This document shows positions 36,371 to 46,016 of a stretch of DNA of 64,000 bases, piece by piece. Under the pieces are notes generated by a model, which worked only from the letters and a program-made list of their open reading frames with translations, did not search any database and was not told the origin of the DNA. Numbering within the stretch: the stretch's first letter is position 1; each line of letters begins with the position of its first letter. Made by a program: the position numbers and the translations under genes. Location: the NCBI GenBank assembly GCA_049115735.1, contig JAGDZP010000024.1:7781-71780 (forward strand), written 5' to 3'. Source of the stretch: CAXBNB01 sp049115735. GTDB taxonomy: Bacteria > Bacteroidota > Bacteroidia > Cytophagales > Cyclobacteriaceae.

Positions 36371-39147
36371 GTGGAAATAGCAGTGATAATGCTCGACAAC
36401 TGATTAGCATGAAGAGAAAACAAAGAAACTTTTTTTTCGATATTATAGCATCAAAAAGATTATTGTTTCATGCGATTTTTTTCACCAACTATCTGTTACA
36501 ATTTTCATGTAATCAAAAAAAGGAATGGCATAGGGAAATTCCGTTTACACTTCAATCAAACCAAATAGCAGCTTACGAGCTAGACATTGATCATGCGGGC
36601 ATCTTACAGGAATTGAATCAGGGATCATTCAGAAGGGGAGAAAAGACTTACCAAACATTGTGTCACAATTGCCATGGAAATATGGTTGACGAAGGCTCAT
36701 TGCCCACCGCTCATAAGTTTTGGAGCCAGAAATTCAAAGTAGGTAACGACCCCTATTCCATGTATCAAACAGTTACACGGGGTTTTGCCACTATGCCTCC
36801 ACAAGTGCAGTTGGTGCCAAGACAGAAATATGATGTAATTCACTACATAAGAGAAGAATTCATAAAGGACAACAATCCAGAAGAATATGTGACTATTGAC
36901 GAAGATTATTTGAAAAGCCTGCCTGTTGGTTCATCCATTGGGCCTCAACCTGAAATTTTGGAACCCTGGGCTGACATGGATTATGGAGACTTCTTAATTA
37001 ATACTTACGAACTGGTAGATAAAAATGCGCCACCTAGGGTGATGTCCAGAGGGAAAGCACCTTTGGATGATGAGGATTTTTCTGAGGCAAATATGGCCTA
37101 TAAGGGTATAGCTATCCGGTTGGATAAAGGAGCCGGTGGTGTTGCTATTGGAAAAGTATGGACAATTTTTGATCACGATCTGTTTAGGGTTGCAGGTGGT
37201 TGGTCCGGTGAGGGGTTTATTGATTGGAACGGAATTTTGTTGAATGGTAAGCACAATGTTACACCGCGAACGGCAGGGGATATGCATTTCGAAAACTCGG
37301 TTGGTCCTGGTTGGGCCAACCCGGAAACCGGTTCATTCGATGACCCTAGATTTCAAGCACGAGATGGAAGGAAGTTTGGCCCTCTTCCAAAGAGTTGGGG
37401 GCTATACAAAGGAATTTATCATAGTGATGACCACATTATCATTTCTTATTCAATTGGTGAGGCTCAAATTCTTGAAGAATTTGGCTTGGAGAACCCAGAT
37501 GGTATAAATGTTTTTACAAGAACTCTCAATATCCAGCAGATAGATAAAAGATTAAAACTCAGAGTTGCTCCAGCTAGTGCTGGAGTAGCATTGATTGGGA
37601 AAGGAGGTAAACTGGTCGAAGAAGACGGCTATATTATTCTTGAAGTCCTTGAAACTAAACAGGCTAAATTGAAGCTTTTGGTTTGCGAATCTTCGAATGG
37701 ACTTGAAGAATTGGCTAAAAAATCATCAGCCGCAGAAACTCTAGCTGAATTTATAAAAGGAGGAAAGCCGCATTACCCTGAAATTTTAACAACAGTAGTA
37801 GAGCCATTAAATTCTGAAGGACCGTTTGTGGTCGATATACTTGGCGCTCCTAAAAACAATAAATGGTACAGCCGATTAAGAATGAGTGGGATAGACTTTT
37901 TTGCTAATGATAACAAAGCAGTTGTTTCTTGTACTGAGGGTGATGTTTGGACGATAACTGGACTGACCGACGAGACGGGAAAACTTACATGGAAAAGAAT
38001 TGCTACCGGTTTGTTCCAACCCCTTGGAATCAAAGTAATTGACGAGGAGATATACGTAATTTGTAGGGATCAAATTGTAATACTTAGGGACCTGAATGGT
38101 GATGGAGAAACCGATTTTTATGAATGTTTCAATAGCGATCATCAGGTGACAGATCACTTCCATGAATTTGCTATGGGATTGCAAACCGATGGCGATGGTA
38201 ATCTCTATTATGCTAAAAGTGGTAGGCATGCTCGAGAAGCGCTGGTACCGCAGCATGGTACTCTACTTAGAGTGAGTAAAGACGGGACTAAAACGGATAT
38301 TATGGCTAATGGTTTTAGGGCAGCCAACGGTGTGTGTCTTAATCCTGACGGTAGTTTTCTGGTTACCGACCAGGAGGGACATTGGAATCCAATGAATAGA
38401 ATCAACTGGGTAGATACCAATGACTTTTATGGTAACATGTTTGGATTTAACCCTCCTGCAGATAGTTCGGATGAGGCTATGATTCTTCCTATGGCGTGGG
38501 TAGACAAAAAACTGGACCGTTCACCTTCTGAATTACTTTGGGTGGATAGTGACAAATGGGGACCCTTCAATGGTAGTCTATTAAACCTTTCATACGGATA
38601 TGGAAAGGTATTCTTAGTTCCACATGAAAGGATTAATGACCAGGTTCAAGGTTCATTTTTTCAATTACCGATTCCAATTTTTCCAACAGGGGTAATGCGC
38701 GGAAGATTTCACCCAACTGATGGTCAGTTGTATGCATGTGGAATGTCTGCATGGGGTACACAGCAAATGATGGAACCGGGAGGCTTGTACCGGGTGAGGT
38801 ATACAGGACAATCCGTTGTAGCACCAGTTAAAATAAATGCAATTGGTGAAGGAGTGAGATTGCAGTTTGCTACCGAATTGGATAAGAACTCGGCTCAAGA
38901 TATTTCAAGTTATTCGATCAAAACATGGGCTTTGAAACGAACAAGAAATTATGGTTCTGATCATTACTATGAAAAAGAAATTACGCTTTCTCAAGCCACC
39001 CTAAATGAAGATGGTATGACCGTAATGCTCACCATTCCGAATATGAAGCCAGTGTGGCAAATGGAAATTGTTTTCAAACTAAAGGATAAAAGTGGAAAGG
39101 AAACTGAAGGTAAAATACATAGTACCATTCACAACTTGGCTGACTAA
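36367..39147 (+). CDS. DUF6797/cytochrome c/beta-propeller lipoprotein
   Basis: A 926-residue protein. A lipobox-like 'LLQFSC' (Cys48) follows a hydrophobic stretch; translation may really begin at Met15. A cytochrome c domain carries Cys99-His-Asn-Cys-His103. A DUF6797-like beta domain follows ('AYKGIAIRLDKGAGGVAIG', 'GGWSGEGFIDWNGI'). The C-terminal half is a propeller of the sorbosone/PQQ-dehydrogenase-like type ('GLFQPLGIKV', 'DLNGDGETDFYECF', 'EFAMGLQTDGDGNLYYAKS'). The mix of haem domain and propeller suggests periplasmic sugar oxidation feeding electrons to cytochromes. No PQQ ligand set was verified. It is coupled by ATGA to the DUF1501 gene. Confidence 0.82.
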   Translation: MSGNSSDNARQLISMKRKQRNFFFDIIASKRLLFHAIFFTNYLLQFSCNQKKEWHREIPFTLQSNQIAAYELDIDHAGILQELNQGSFRRGEKTYQTLCHNCHGNMVDEGSLPTAHKFWSQKFKVGNDPYSMYQTVTRGFATMPPQVQLVPRQKYDVIHYIREEFIKDNNPEEYVTIDEDYLKSLPVGSSIGPQPEILEPWADMDYGDFLINTYELVDKNAPPRVMSRGKAPLDDEDFSEANMAYKGIAIRLDKGAGGVAIGKVWTIFDHDLFRVAGGWSGEGFIDWNGILLNGKHNVTPRTAGDMHFENSVGPGWANPETGSFDDPRFQARDGRKFGPLPKSWGLYKGIYHSDDHIIISYSIGEAQILEEFGLENPDGINVFTRTLNIQQIDKRLKLRVAPASAGVALIGKGGKLVEEDGYIILEVLETKQAKLKLLVCESSNGLEELAKKSSAAETLAEFIKGGKPHYPEILTTVVEPLNSEGPFVVDILGAPKNNKWYSRLRMSGIDFFANDNKAVVSCTEGDVWTITGLTDETGKLTWKRIATGLFQPLGIKVIDEEIYVICRDQIVILRDLNGDGETDFYECFNSDHQVTDHFHEFAMGLQTDGDGNLYYAKSGRHAREALVPQHGTLLRVSKDGTKTDIMANGFRAANGVCLNPDGSFLVTDQEGHWNPMNRINWVDTNDFYGNMFGFNPPADSSDEAMILPMAWVDKKLDRSPSELLWVDSDKWGPFNGSLLNLSYGYGKVFLVPHERINDQVQGSFFQLPIPIFPTGVMRGRFHPTDGQLYACGMSAWGTQQMMEPGGLYRVRYTGQSVVAPVKINAIGEGVRLQFATELDKNSAQDISSYSIKTWALKRTRNYGSDHYYEKEITLSQATLNEDGMTVMLTIPNMKPVWQMEIVFKLKDKSGKETEGKIHSTIHNLAD

Positions 39148-39210
39148 TTCAAAAACCTAACGAATTTCAGTTTGAAAATATGATCAATTTGCTATTAATA
39201 TAATTTTAGT

Positions 39211-40224
39211 ATGAAATATATAGTTTGTGAAAAACCCGGACAATTTGAATTAAAAGAGAAACCCTCTCCAGTAAGAAAGGAAGGAGAAGCTTTGTTGAGA
39301 GTGAATAAAATCGGTATTTGTGGTACGGATTTGCATGCTTATGCAGGCAACCAGTCTTTTTTCACTTACCCAAGGGTTTTAGGTCACGAACTGGCAGCAG
39401 TAGTAGAAGAAATCGAGGATAACGAGCAGGGCATTAAAATTGGAGAGAAAGTAATTGTCATGCCCTATCTGAGCTGCGAAAAATGTGTAGCCTGTCGAAA
39501 TGCTAAAACAAATTGTTGTACTAACATTGAAGTTTTGGGTGTACATATTGATGGAGGGATGCAGGAAAAAATCACTGTTCCATCCAATATACTACTTCCG
39601 GCACAAAACCTGAGTGAAAATGAAATGGCTATTGTAGAACCGCTTGCTATCGGAGCTCATGCCATCAGAAGGGCACAGCTAAAACCAGGAGATAAAGTAG
39701 TAGTGGTAGGTTGCGGCCCAATTGGAATTGGTATTATGAAACTTGCCCAGATAGCAGAGGCAAAGGTTTTTGCACTTGATTTTAACGAAAAAAGGTTAAA
39801 GTATGTCAAGGATAATATAGGAGTTGACCACACTATTAATACACTAGAGAAACCCGTGGAAGAGATTGCGAAACTTACCAATGGGGATATGGCTGCAGCG
39901 GTGTTTGACGCCACTGGTAATAGAGGGGCCTTAGAATTTGGGCCAAATTATATGTCCTATGGTGGGAAGTATATACTTGTGGGGCACACCAAAGAAGGAC
40001 TTACTTTTTCACATCCCGAATTACATGCAAAGGAGACATCCTTACTCTGCAGTAGAAATGCCACCTTAGAAGACTTTGATCTTGTAATAGATGTTTTGAA
40101 GCAAGGCAAATTCCCAATAAATTCTTACATAAGCCATGAGGTTGATTTTGATGAAATGATTGCAAATTTTGATAGTTGGTTAGATCCAGCTAATGGAGTT
40201 ATAAAAGCAATGGTCAACTTTTAA
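39211..40224 (+). CDS. Zinc-dependent medium-chain sugar/polyol dehydrogenase
   Basis: A 337-residue cytoplasmic MDR-family dehydrogenase. Catalytic zinc ligands are Cys37 in 'GICGTDLH' and His59-Glu60 in 'LGHELAA'. The structural zinc site is Cys89, Cys92, Cys95 and Cys102 or Cys103. The Rossmann motif is 'VVVVGCGPIGIGIM'. It resembles the sorbitol, L-galactonate and L-idonate dehydrogenase branch. Standing next to a TRAP transporter for an organic or sugar acid, it probably oxidised the imported compound. The transporter is now broken, so it may serve another source of substrate. No signal peptide is present and the gene is intact. Confidence 0.88.
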   Translation: MKYIVCEKPGQFELKEKPSPVRKEGEALLRVNKIGICGTDLHAYAGNQSFFTYPRVLGHELAAVVEEIEDNEQGIKIGEKVIVMPYLSCEKCVACRNAKTNCCTNIEVLGVHIDGGMQEKITVPSNILLPAQNLSENEMAIVEPLAIGAHAIRRAQLKPGDKVVVVGCGPIGIGIMKLAQIAEAKVFALDFNEKRLKYVKDNIGVDHTINTLEKPVEEIAKLTNGDMAAAVFDATGNRGALEFGPNYMSYGGKYILVGHTKEGLTFSHPELHAKETSLLCSRNATLEDFDLVIDVLKQGKFPINSYISHEVDFDEMIANFDSWLDPANGVIKAMVNF

Positions 40225-40233
40225 CATAATCTA

Positions 40234-41244
40234 GTGATCCAAATAAAAAAAATCGTTTTTAAAAGGGGTAAAGTCTATCTTTTTTTAATCTCTGTATTAC
40301 TTCTGTGCCAGTGCAAGAGCGGAAAAGACTCGCAATATTTACTCAGAGCCAGCCATTTGGTAAATGAGAACCATACTTGGTATAAGGCTTTTGTATACTT
40401 CGGAGAAATACTTGAAGAAAGAAGCAATGGTAGAATTATTTTGGAAAATTATCATTCCGAACAATTGGCTAAGGAAATAGAAGCAATCCGTCTTATTCAG
40501 GCTGGAGTTATTGATATGACCGTTACAAGCTCTTCATTAAGCAATTGGATAGATATAATGGCTTTTAGTGAAATGCCTTTTTTATTACGGGACTCCATTG
40601 ACCTTACAAATCTGATTAACGGACCGATCGGTGAAAGAATGACCATCGAAATGCGTGATAATGTAGGGCTTAGATCCATGAGGTATTTTCAAAGAGGGCC
40701 AAGGCACTTGACTTCAAACCGGCCAATTAAACATCCTGACGACCTGGAGGGATTAATTGTCCGCGTCCCCAATGTATCTTCTTTTGTTACGGCATGGAAA
40801 GCACTTGGTGCCAAACCAACACCGATGGCTTTTTCTGAGGTTTTTACCTCTCTACAGCAAGGAACTATTGAAGCCCAGGAAAATCCCTTTGCCATGATCA
40901 ATAGTGCAGGGTTTGCGGAAGTCCAGGAATATGTCAACCTCACTGCACATGTTGTCAGCTGGGTTTACCCGGTAATTGGCGAAAAGCAATATCAGGCTTT
41001 TCCGATGGATCTCAAGAAAATATTTAATGAATGTGCTGCGGAGATGCAGCATTATGAGCATCAACTTTTTTTAAAAAATGAACGAAGTGTTCAGCAAGAA
41101 CTGAAAAACAAGGGCATGGAATTTATAGAAGTAGATAAAGATGCTTTTGCCGAAAAATGCAGAGAAACCATTTACAATAATTTGTCAGCGGATATGAAAG
41201 AAGTTTATAAGCAAATTCAGGAAATGAAGAAACTACGAAAATGA
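40234..41244 (+). CDS. dctP: TRAP transporter substrate-binding lipoprotein, DctP family
   Basis: A 336-residue periplasmic binding protein that would hand a carboxylate or sugar acid to DctQM. A GTG start at 40234 is used, as no ATG precedes the lipobox 'LLLCQC'. Family landmarks are 'LRASHLVNENHTWYKAF', 'GVIDMTVTSSSLSNW', 'FFQ'-type spacing around 'RYFQRGPRHLTSNRPI' and 'LIVRVPNVSSFVTAWKALG', which contains the Arg that binds the ligand carboxylate. The next gene overlaps by ATGA at 41241. The reading frame is clean, but both membrane subunits are pseudogenes, so this protein probably has no working partner in this locus. Confidence 0.9.
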   Translation: MIQIKKIVFKRGKVYLFLISVLLLCQCKSGKDSQYLLRASHLVNENHTWYKAFVYFGEILEERSNGRIILENYHSEQLAKEIEAIRLIQAGVIDMTVTSSSLSNWIDIMAFSEMPFLLRDSIDLTNLINGPIGERMTIEMRDNVGLRSMRYFQRGPRHLTSNRPIKHPDDLEGLIVRVPNVSSFVTAWKALGAKPTPMAFSEVFTSLQQGTIEAQENPFAMINSAGFAEVQEYVNLTAHVVSWVYPVIGEKQYQAFPMDLKKIFNECAAEMQHYEHQLFLKNERSVQQELKNKGMEFIEVDKDAFAEKCRETIYNNLSADMKEVYKQIQEMKKLRK

Positions 41245-41699
41245 AACTACTGATAGAACGAATACTCAAGGCGGGTAGCCTAATAAGTACCATGGGTTTT
41301 GTAGGATCTACGTGAATTCAAATTTACGCTCGTTTTTTTCTCGCTAGCGCACCATCATGGACAGAAGAATCAGCCAGGTTTTTCTTTGTGTATGCGGTGA
41401 GCTTTGCTGCAGGGTTGGCCATGAAACACAATTACTTTGTCCACCTGGATGTCCTCTATTCGAAGATGAAAGAAAAATACCAAAGGGATGTAGATATTGT
41501 TATTTCATTTTCAGTACTTACCCTGTTCGGTATATTGGGTGTTTTTTGGGTACAATATGTCATTTTGAGCATTCCTGAAAGTTCTCCAAGCCTGGGACTC
41601 CCCATCTTTATCGCATTTGGAAGCATTGTGTTGATGTCCTTGTTTATTACTGTTTACTCAATTTCCGAAGTAGTTACAAACTTGAAAAAAAACCAATGA
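41241..41699 (+). pseudogene. dctQ: TRAP small membrane subunit DctQ with an in-frame TGA
   Basis: Translation from the ATG at 41241 stops at TGA (41313-41315) after 24 codons ('STMGFVGST'). The same frame then continues unbroken to 41699 as a normal DctQ protein: 'IQIYARFFLASAPSWTEESA', 'FVYAVSFAAGLAMKHNYFV', two more membrane segments and a 'NLKKNQ' end. One nonsense change (for example TGG or CGA to TGA) explains it. Internal starts near 41388 would lose the first membrane helix. It overlaps dctP and dctM by four bases on each side, the normal TRAP operon layout. Confidence 0.87.
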
Positions 41700-42968
41700 T
41701 TGCTATCTTGTTTATAGTCTTTCTGATATGCCTATTACTAAGGGTTTCAATCGCATTTTCATTGGGCTTGACCTGTTTGGTTTGTACTTTGATCGAAGGG
41801 ATTCCATTGATCATATTGCCTGCTAAAATGTATTCTGGCATTGATGTTTTCGTGCTACTGAGTATTCCAGGATTTATACTCGTTTGAAACCTAATGAATG
41901 AGGGTGGATTGACTGAAAAAATAATCTCATTTTGTAACCACCTAATGGGTCATATCACAGGTGGTCTGGCGTTGGCAAATATAGGAGCTTCTATGCTTTT
42001 TGCAGGAATTTCAGGCACGGCAGTTTCCGATACGACTAGTATTGGGGCCGTGATGATTCCAGCAATGAAAAAAGAAGGATATGGGGCTGGTTTCTCTTGT
42101 GCTGTAACAGCCTCATCTTCTACTGTTGGTCCGATTATACCACAAGTGTCCCTATTATTATTGCAGCTACTTTAAGTAGTTTGTCTGTAGGTCGATTATT
42201 TCTTGCTGGTGCTGTACCAGGATTTATTTTGGAATGGGAATGATGATTGTAGCTTATTATCTCTCTAAGAGAAAGAATTATCCGAAACATCTTAAAAGTA
42301 GCATAGAACAAATAGCCTTCGGTTTCTTAGATACTTTTTGGTCGTTGTTTATGACTCTCATTATTCTGTTCGGTATTATCGGTGGTGTGTTTACACCAAC
42401 AGAAGCTTCCATTATTGCAGTTTTATATGCATTGATCATCGGCACATTTGTGTACAAAAAGCTTAATGTAAAAAAGATTTCGAAAGTGGTATTGGACTCT
42501 ATGAAGACATCCGCATTCTTGATGGTTCTTGTGGGTTTTGCCAATCTATTTGGGTGGATACTTATCACCGAAGGGCTATCTCAATTGGTCTCAGATGGAA
42601 TTCTAAGATTCTCAGAAAATAAATATGCAGTTCTTGTGTTAATCAATTTGTTGCTCATTTTTGTTGGAACTTTCATGGAAACTATAGCTGCATTAGTTAT
42701 TTTGTTTCCTATTCTAATGAAAGTGGCCATGTCTGTAGAAGTAGACCCTATCCACTTTGCTGTAATTGCAGTACTCAATTTAATGATAGGTCTTACAACA
42801 CCACCTATCGGTGTTTGCCTGTTCGTATCATCAAGCATAGGAAAGGTGTCTATTGGTGAAGTAAGCAGGGCAAGTTTGCCATTTTTGATCGTGAGTGTTA
42901 TGGTTTTGGCACTCGTGACATTAATCCCTGAAATTTATTTGTTTCTGCCTCGATTATTTATGGATTAA
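41696..42968 (+). pseudogene. dctM: TRAP large membrane subunit DctM with one nonsense and two frameshift lesions
   Basis: Three frames together spell a DctM permease. The first lesion is TGA at 41885-41887 in 'FILV-stop-NLMNEGG', where the family has Gly; GGA to TGA fits. The second is a one-base loss near 42145, between 'STVGPIIP' and 'SVPIIIAATLSSLSVG' of another frame. The third is a one-base loss near 42233 in a G run, after which 'MGMMIVAYYLSKRKNYP' returns and runs clean to the stop at 42968. About 735 bases of intact 3' coding sequence remain, with many membrane helices and 'GLTTPPIGVCLF'. Three independent lesions rule out a single sequencing error. Confidence 0.92.
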
Positions 42969-43450
42969 AATCCAAAGTGGGGTAATTGGCGTGTAATTTC
43001 GTTCTTTACATTAACCTGAATAATAATATTTAATTTTGGAACTATTTGGCGAAACACTCATATAGGTCACAATTTGAGATAACGTTTTGTGAAAGACAAT
43101 TGAGAAGAGTCGAGAATTCAGTGCTCTTGGATTAATTCGATCATTTATATATTAGGAAGACTTTAGAATTGACTGCTCAAACTTCTCCTCATCTAATGTT
43201 AAATCTCTTTGGGAATGGTCTTAACTCATAAGAGTTAATTGAAAAACTGTTCGAGACTGAAGCAGGGTTCGCTGTTTTAGGCTCAAAATCGAGCTAGTAT
43301 ATACAACATAGATTCAATGTATTTCCCATATGGACTGTTCGCCAAAACCTGCTAACTAAGTACACAGTTTAGTTAATATGTTGAAATAATTGCTGTTGGC
43401 TATATTATATCTTTGTAATCTATACAAATCATAACCTTAATTAGACAAAC
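42969..43450 (+). other. Intergenic region between broken dctM and the aldolase gene
   Basis: No coding frame or RNA gene is recognised. A -7-like promoter element lies at its right end and is listed separately. The region marks a break between the carbohydrate block and the amino acid block. Confidence 0.4.
43408..43417 (+). promoter_or_regulatory. Candidate -7 element overlapping a 6-bp inverted repeat
   Basis: TATCTTTG at 43408-43415 matches the TAnnTTTG -7 consensus of Bacteroidota and is 36 bases before the aldolase ATG. It overlaps an inverted repeat TTTGTA-atcta-TACAAA at 43412-43428, which could be an operator. A -33 element at normal spacing is not clear. Confidence 0.35.
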
Positions 43451-44383
43451 ATGAAAGTCAACTGGGTAGGGGTATACCCTGCAATCACAACTCAATTTAC
43501 TGACGATGACAAATTGGATATGCCGATATTCAAAAAAAACATTCGGTTTCAAGTAGAATCTGGAGTGGATGGGTTTATCCTGGGAGGCTCGCTTGGTGAA
43601 TGTACTGCTCTGACCGATGAAGAAAAGGATGAACTTATAAAGTCTACCTTGGAAGTGGTGGATGGGAAAGTTCCCGTGATCATGAATGTCGCAGAGCAAA
43701 CGACCAAAGAAGCTGTGAGACAAGCCCAACGAGCTGAAGCCAATGGTGCTGACGGTTTAATGATGTTGCCCCCTATGAGGTACAAGGCAACAGATCAGGA
43801 AACGGTTGAGTATTTTAAGGCCATCGCTAACTCTACATCGCTTCCGATAATGATCTATAACAACCCAATTGATTACAAGATAATGGTAACATTGGAAATG
43901 TTTGAGCAACTGGCTGAATGTTCTAACATTGAAGCTGTGAAAGAATCTTCCAGAGATTTGACCAATGTTACCCGAATGAGAAATAGGTTTGGTGATCGCT
44001 ATAAAATCATGGGTGGTGTTGATACGCTGGCCCTTGAGAGTTTGATGAATGGCGCTGATGGCCTGGTGGCTGGATTGGTATGTGCATTTCCAAGGGAAAC
44101 AGTAGCTATTTATCGATTGTCCAAGGCAAAGCGGTATGATGAAGCCCTAGCTATTTACAGATGGTTTATGCCCCTATGCGAGTTAGATATTGACCCACAG
44201 CTGGTGCAAAATATTAAACTGGCTCAAGTATATACCGATCTCGGAACTGAGAATGTAAGGTTGCCTAGGTTGAAGCTATCTGGAAAAAGAAGAGCAGAAG
44301 TCATCAAGGTAATTGTAGAAAGCTTGGATGCAAGACCTGAATTACCTGACTATCTTAACCTTGAGGTTGCTTCTGTTTATTGA
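43451..44383 (+). CDS. DHDPS/N-acetylneuraminate lyase family aldolase or dehydratase
   Basis: A 310-residue cytoplasmic TIM-barrel enzyme that forms a Schiff base with a 2-oxo acid. The lysine is Lys164 in 'EAVKESSRD' and the catalytic tyrosine is Tyr136 in 'IMIYNNP'. The pyruvate-binding loop is 'GGSLGECTAL', a variant of GTTGE. Relatives include dihydrodipicolinate synthase, sugar-acid aldolases and the dehydratase of the hydroxyproline pathway. The neighbours are amino acid transport and Xaa-Pro peptidase genes, so a role in hydroxyproline or another amino acid route is possible, but no epimerase or oxidase of that pathway lies here. Lysine synthesis is less likely given the context. The gene ends 7 bases inside the convergent transporter gene. 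Confidence 0.85.
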   Translation: MKVNWVGVYPAITTQFTDDDKLDMPIFKKNIRFQVESGVDGFILGGSLGECTALTDEEKDELIKSTLEVVDGKVPVIMNVAEQTTKEAVRQAQRAEANGADGLMMLPPMRYKATDQETVEYFKAIANSTSLPIMIYNNPIDYKIMVTLEMFEQLAECSNIEAVKESSRDLTNVTRMRNRFGDRYKIMGGVDTLALESLMNGADGLVAGLVCAFPRETVAIYRLSKAKRYDEALAIYRWFMPLCELDIDPQLVQNIKLAQVYTDLGTENVRLPRLKLSGKRRAEVIKVIVESLDARPELPDYLNLEVASVY

Positions 44384-45858
44384 TTTTTTCGTGTGATCCA
44401 CTTATTGAGAATCAAAAGCGCTGTAATAATCAAAGTCCACTGAACTACACAGTTGGCGATACTTGATATGTTCAATGGATTGTACCATTGATCATCATCG
44501 GCGGCAATCACAAACCACCATGATAGTAAAAGAATGGATGCAGTGGGGATAAAATATTTGTAGATATACTCCCACCAAATACCGATATTCCAGTCGTGCG
44601 TATCCGGCAGTATTTCATCTAACCGGGTTTCGCTTATTCCATGTTTCACCATCATAAAGGCAAAAATGGCACCTGAAATTAAAAGAGCCATGCCCCAAAC
44701 GAAATCCTGATTGCCAAGGATATTTAGATTAATTGCGGAAGGTACACCCAAGGCGAAACTTATCACGATAACCAATAGTATGGCATTGGATCTCTTTACA
44801 CCCCGATCCACGATAATCCTTGTGGGTAGCTCTAGTTGAGCTATCAATGAAGAAAAACCAGCGAACATGAGGCCTAGGAAAAATAAGATGGCCAAAGGGC
44901 CTCCGAAAAACATTCTGGCAAAAAGCTGTGGCATCCATATAAAGGTGAGCCCGGTTGAGGCTGGCCCGCTCGTCTTCATTATTCCTAGGATTTCAATTCG
45001 ATCCATGCCCATTTCAGTTTGCAACACTGCAAAAACAGTCCCAAATATCATTACGGCCGAAAGTAGCGACACCATATTATTTCCAATACCAGTGGCAAAC
45101 GCATTCTTAACTATTCCAAACTTGTGTTGCATGTAAGCACCATAAGTAAGGAACAGCCCCCAACCCGCGCCTGTATCAAATGCATTTTGGGTGAGTGCCT
45201 CCAGCCATATCCTGGGTTTGCCCAATTGACTCCAATCGGGAGTAAATAAATAGATTATGCCATCAATTGCACCGGGTAAAGTGAGAGATCTTACAACCGC
45301 AAGTAAAACAATAACTAGCAGTGCAGGAATAAGAATTCTGTTGACTCGTTCAATGGATGTGATCCCCTTCCAAATGGCAAACGCTCCGAATGTCATAACC
45401 ACTGCATGACATACTACTGGCCAACCACTGGACTGGTAGTTATTCCAGATGTCCATGGCGGAAGCAGTGCTTAATGGCAATGGATTGGAAACAACATAAA
45501 CGAAATAGTAAATACACCAGCCAACAATAACGGAATAGAAAAATGTAATTGCAGTAGCTACGAAAGCAATAAACGCCCCCATCCAGGCAAACTTCTTACC
45601 AATTGCTTGAGTAAATGTACCAACTACACCATTTCTGTATTTTCTGCCAACGGCATATTCACCAATTATCAATGGAATACTCCAAAGAAAGAGAAAGCAT
45701 ATCCACACCACAAGAAATGCACCTGCACCATTTTCACCTCCATTTTGTGCAGCTATTCGTGGAAACCGCCAGATGTTGCCGGTTCCTATTGCTATGCCCA
45801 GCGCGCTCAATATGAACCCCCATCTGGATGAAAACCTTTGATTAACGCTAGAATCCAT
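44377..45858 (-). CDS. Na+-coupled neurotransmitter:sodium symporter family amino acid transporter
   Basis: A 493-residue inner membrane protein with about 12 helices and the LeuT fold. The family signature is near the start: 'GTGNIWRFPRIAAQNGG' with the unwound helix 1. 'GLFLTYGAYMQ' and 'GNNMVSLLSAVMIFGTVFA' mark helices 6 and 7. Bacterial members import amino acids with sodium. It is oriented with the DPP-IV-like, M24 and amidohydrolase genes, so uptake of the released amino acids is likely. The gene converges with and overlaps the aldolase by 7 bases at their stops. Confidence 0.92.
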   Translation of the reverse strand: MDSSVNQRFSSRWGFILSALGIAIGTGNIWRFPRIAAQNGGENGAGAFLVVWICFLFLWSIPLIIGEYAVGRKYRNGVVGTFTQAIGKKFAWMGAFIAFVATAITFFYSVIVGWCIYYFVYVVSNPLPLSTASAMDIWNNYQSSGWPVVCHAVVMTFGAFAIWKGITSIERVNRILIPALLVIVLLAVVRSLTLPGAIDGIIYLFTPDWSQLGKPRIWLEALTQNAFDTGAGWGLFLTYGAYMQHKFGIVKNAFATGIGNNMVSLLSAVMIFGTVFAVLQTEMGMDRIEILGIMKTSGPASTGLTFIWMPQLFARMFFGGPLAILFFLGLMFAGFSSLIAQLELPTRIIVDRGVKRSNAILLVIVISFALGVPSAINLNILGNQDFVWGMALLISGAIFAFMMVKHGISETRLDEILPDTHDWNIGIWWEYIYKYFIPTASILLLSWWFVIAADDDQWYNPLNISSIANCVVQWTLIITALLILNKWITRKNQ

Positions 45859-45909
45859 ATTATTTCAATATTTGGTTAATATTACTTTTCGAAGTTTGAT
45901 AGGAATGCC

Positions 45910-45933
45910 ATTGTTTGTGTCCTCACAAACAAT
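45910..45933. promoter_or_regulatory. Perfect 10-bp palindrome between the transporter and peptidase genes
   Basis: ATTGTTTGTG at 45910-45919 and CACAAACAAT at 45924-45933 are perfect inverted repeats around TCCT. There is no following T-run on either strand, so an operator is as likely as a terminator. It lies 52 bases upstream of the transporter start on the minus strand. Confidence 0.45.
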
Positions 45934-46016
45934 TATTATTGGTCGCCTATTTGTGAAAACAAAAGGAAGGGGAGGTTTTTTACCTCTAAAAGCAGTATTA
46001 GTGAATTTAGAAATCA

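Noticed and set aside
41241..42968. Idea that TGA or TAG is recoded in this organism, given repeated in-frame stops
   Set aside because: Many intact genes here end in TGA or TAG, and the broken genes also carry frameshifts and deletions. Decay explains the data better.
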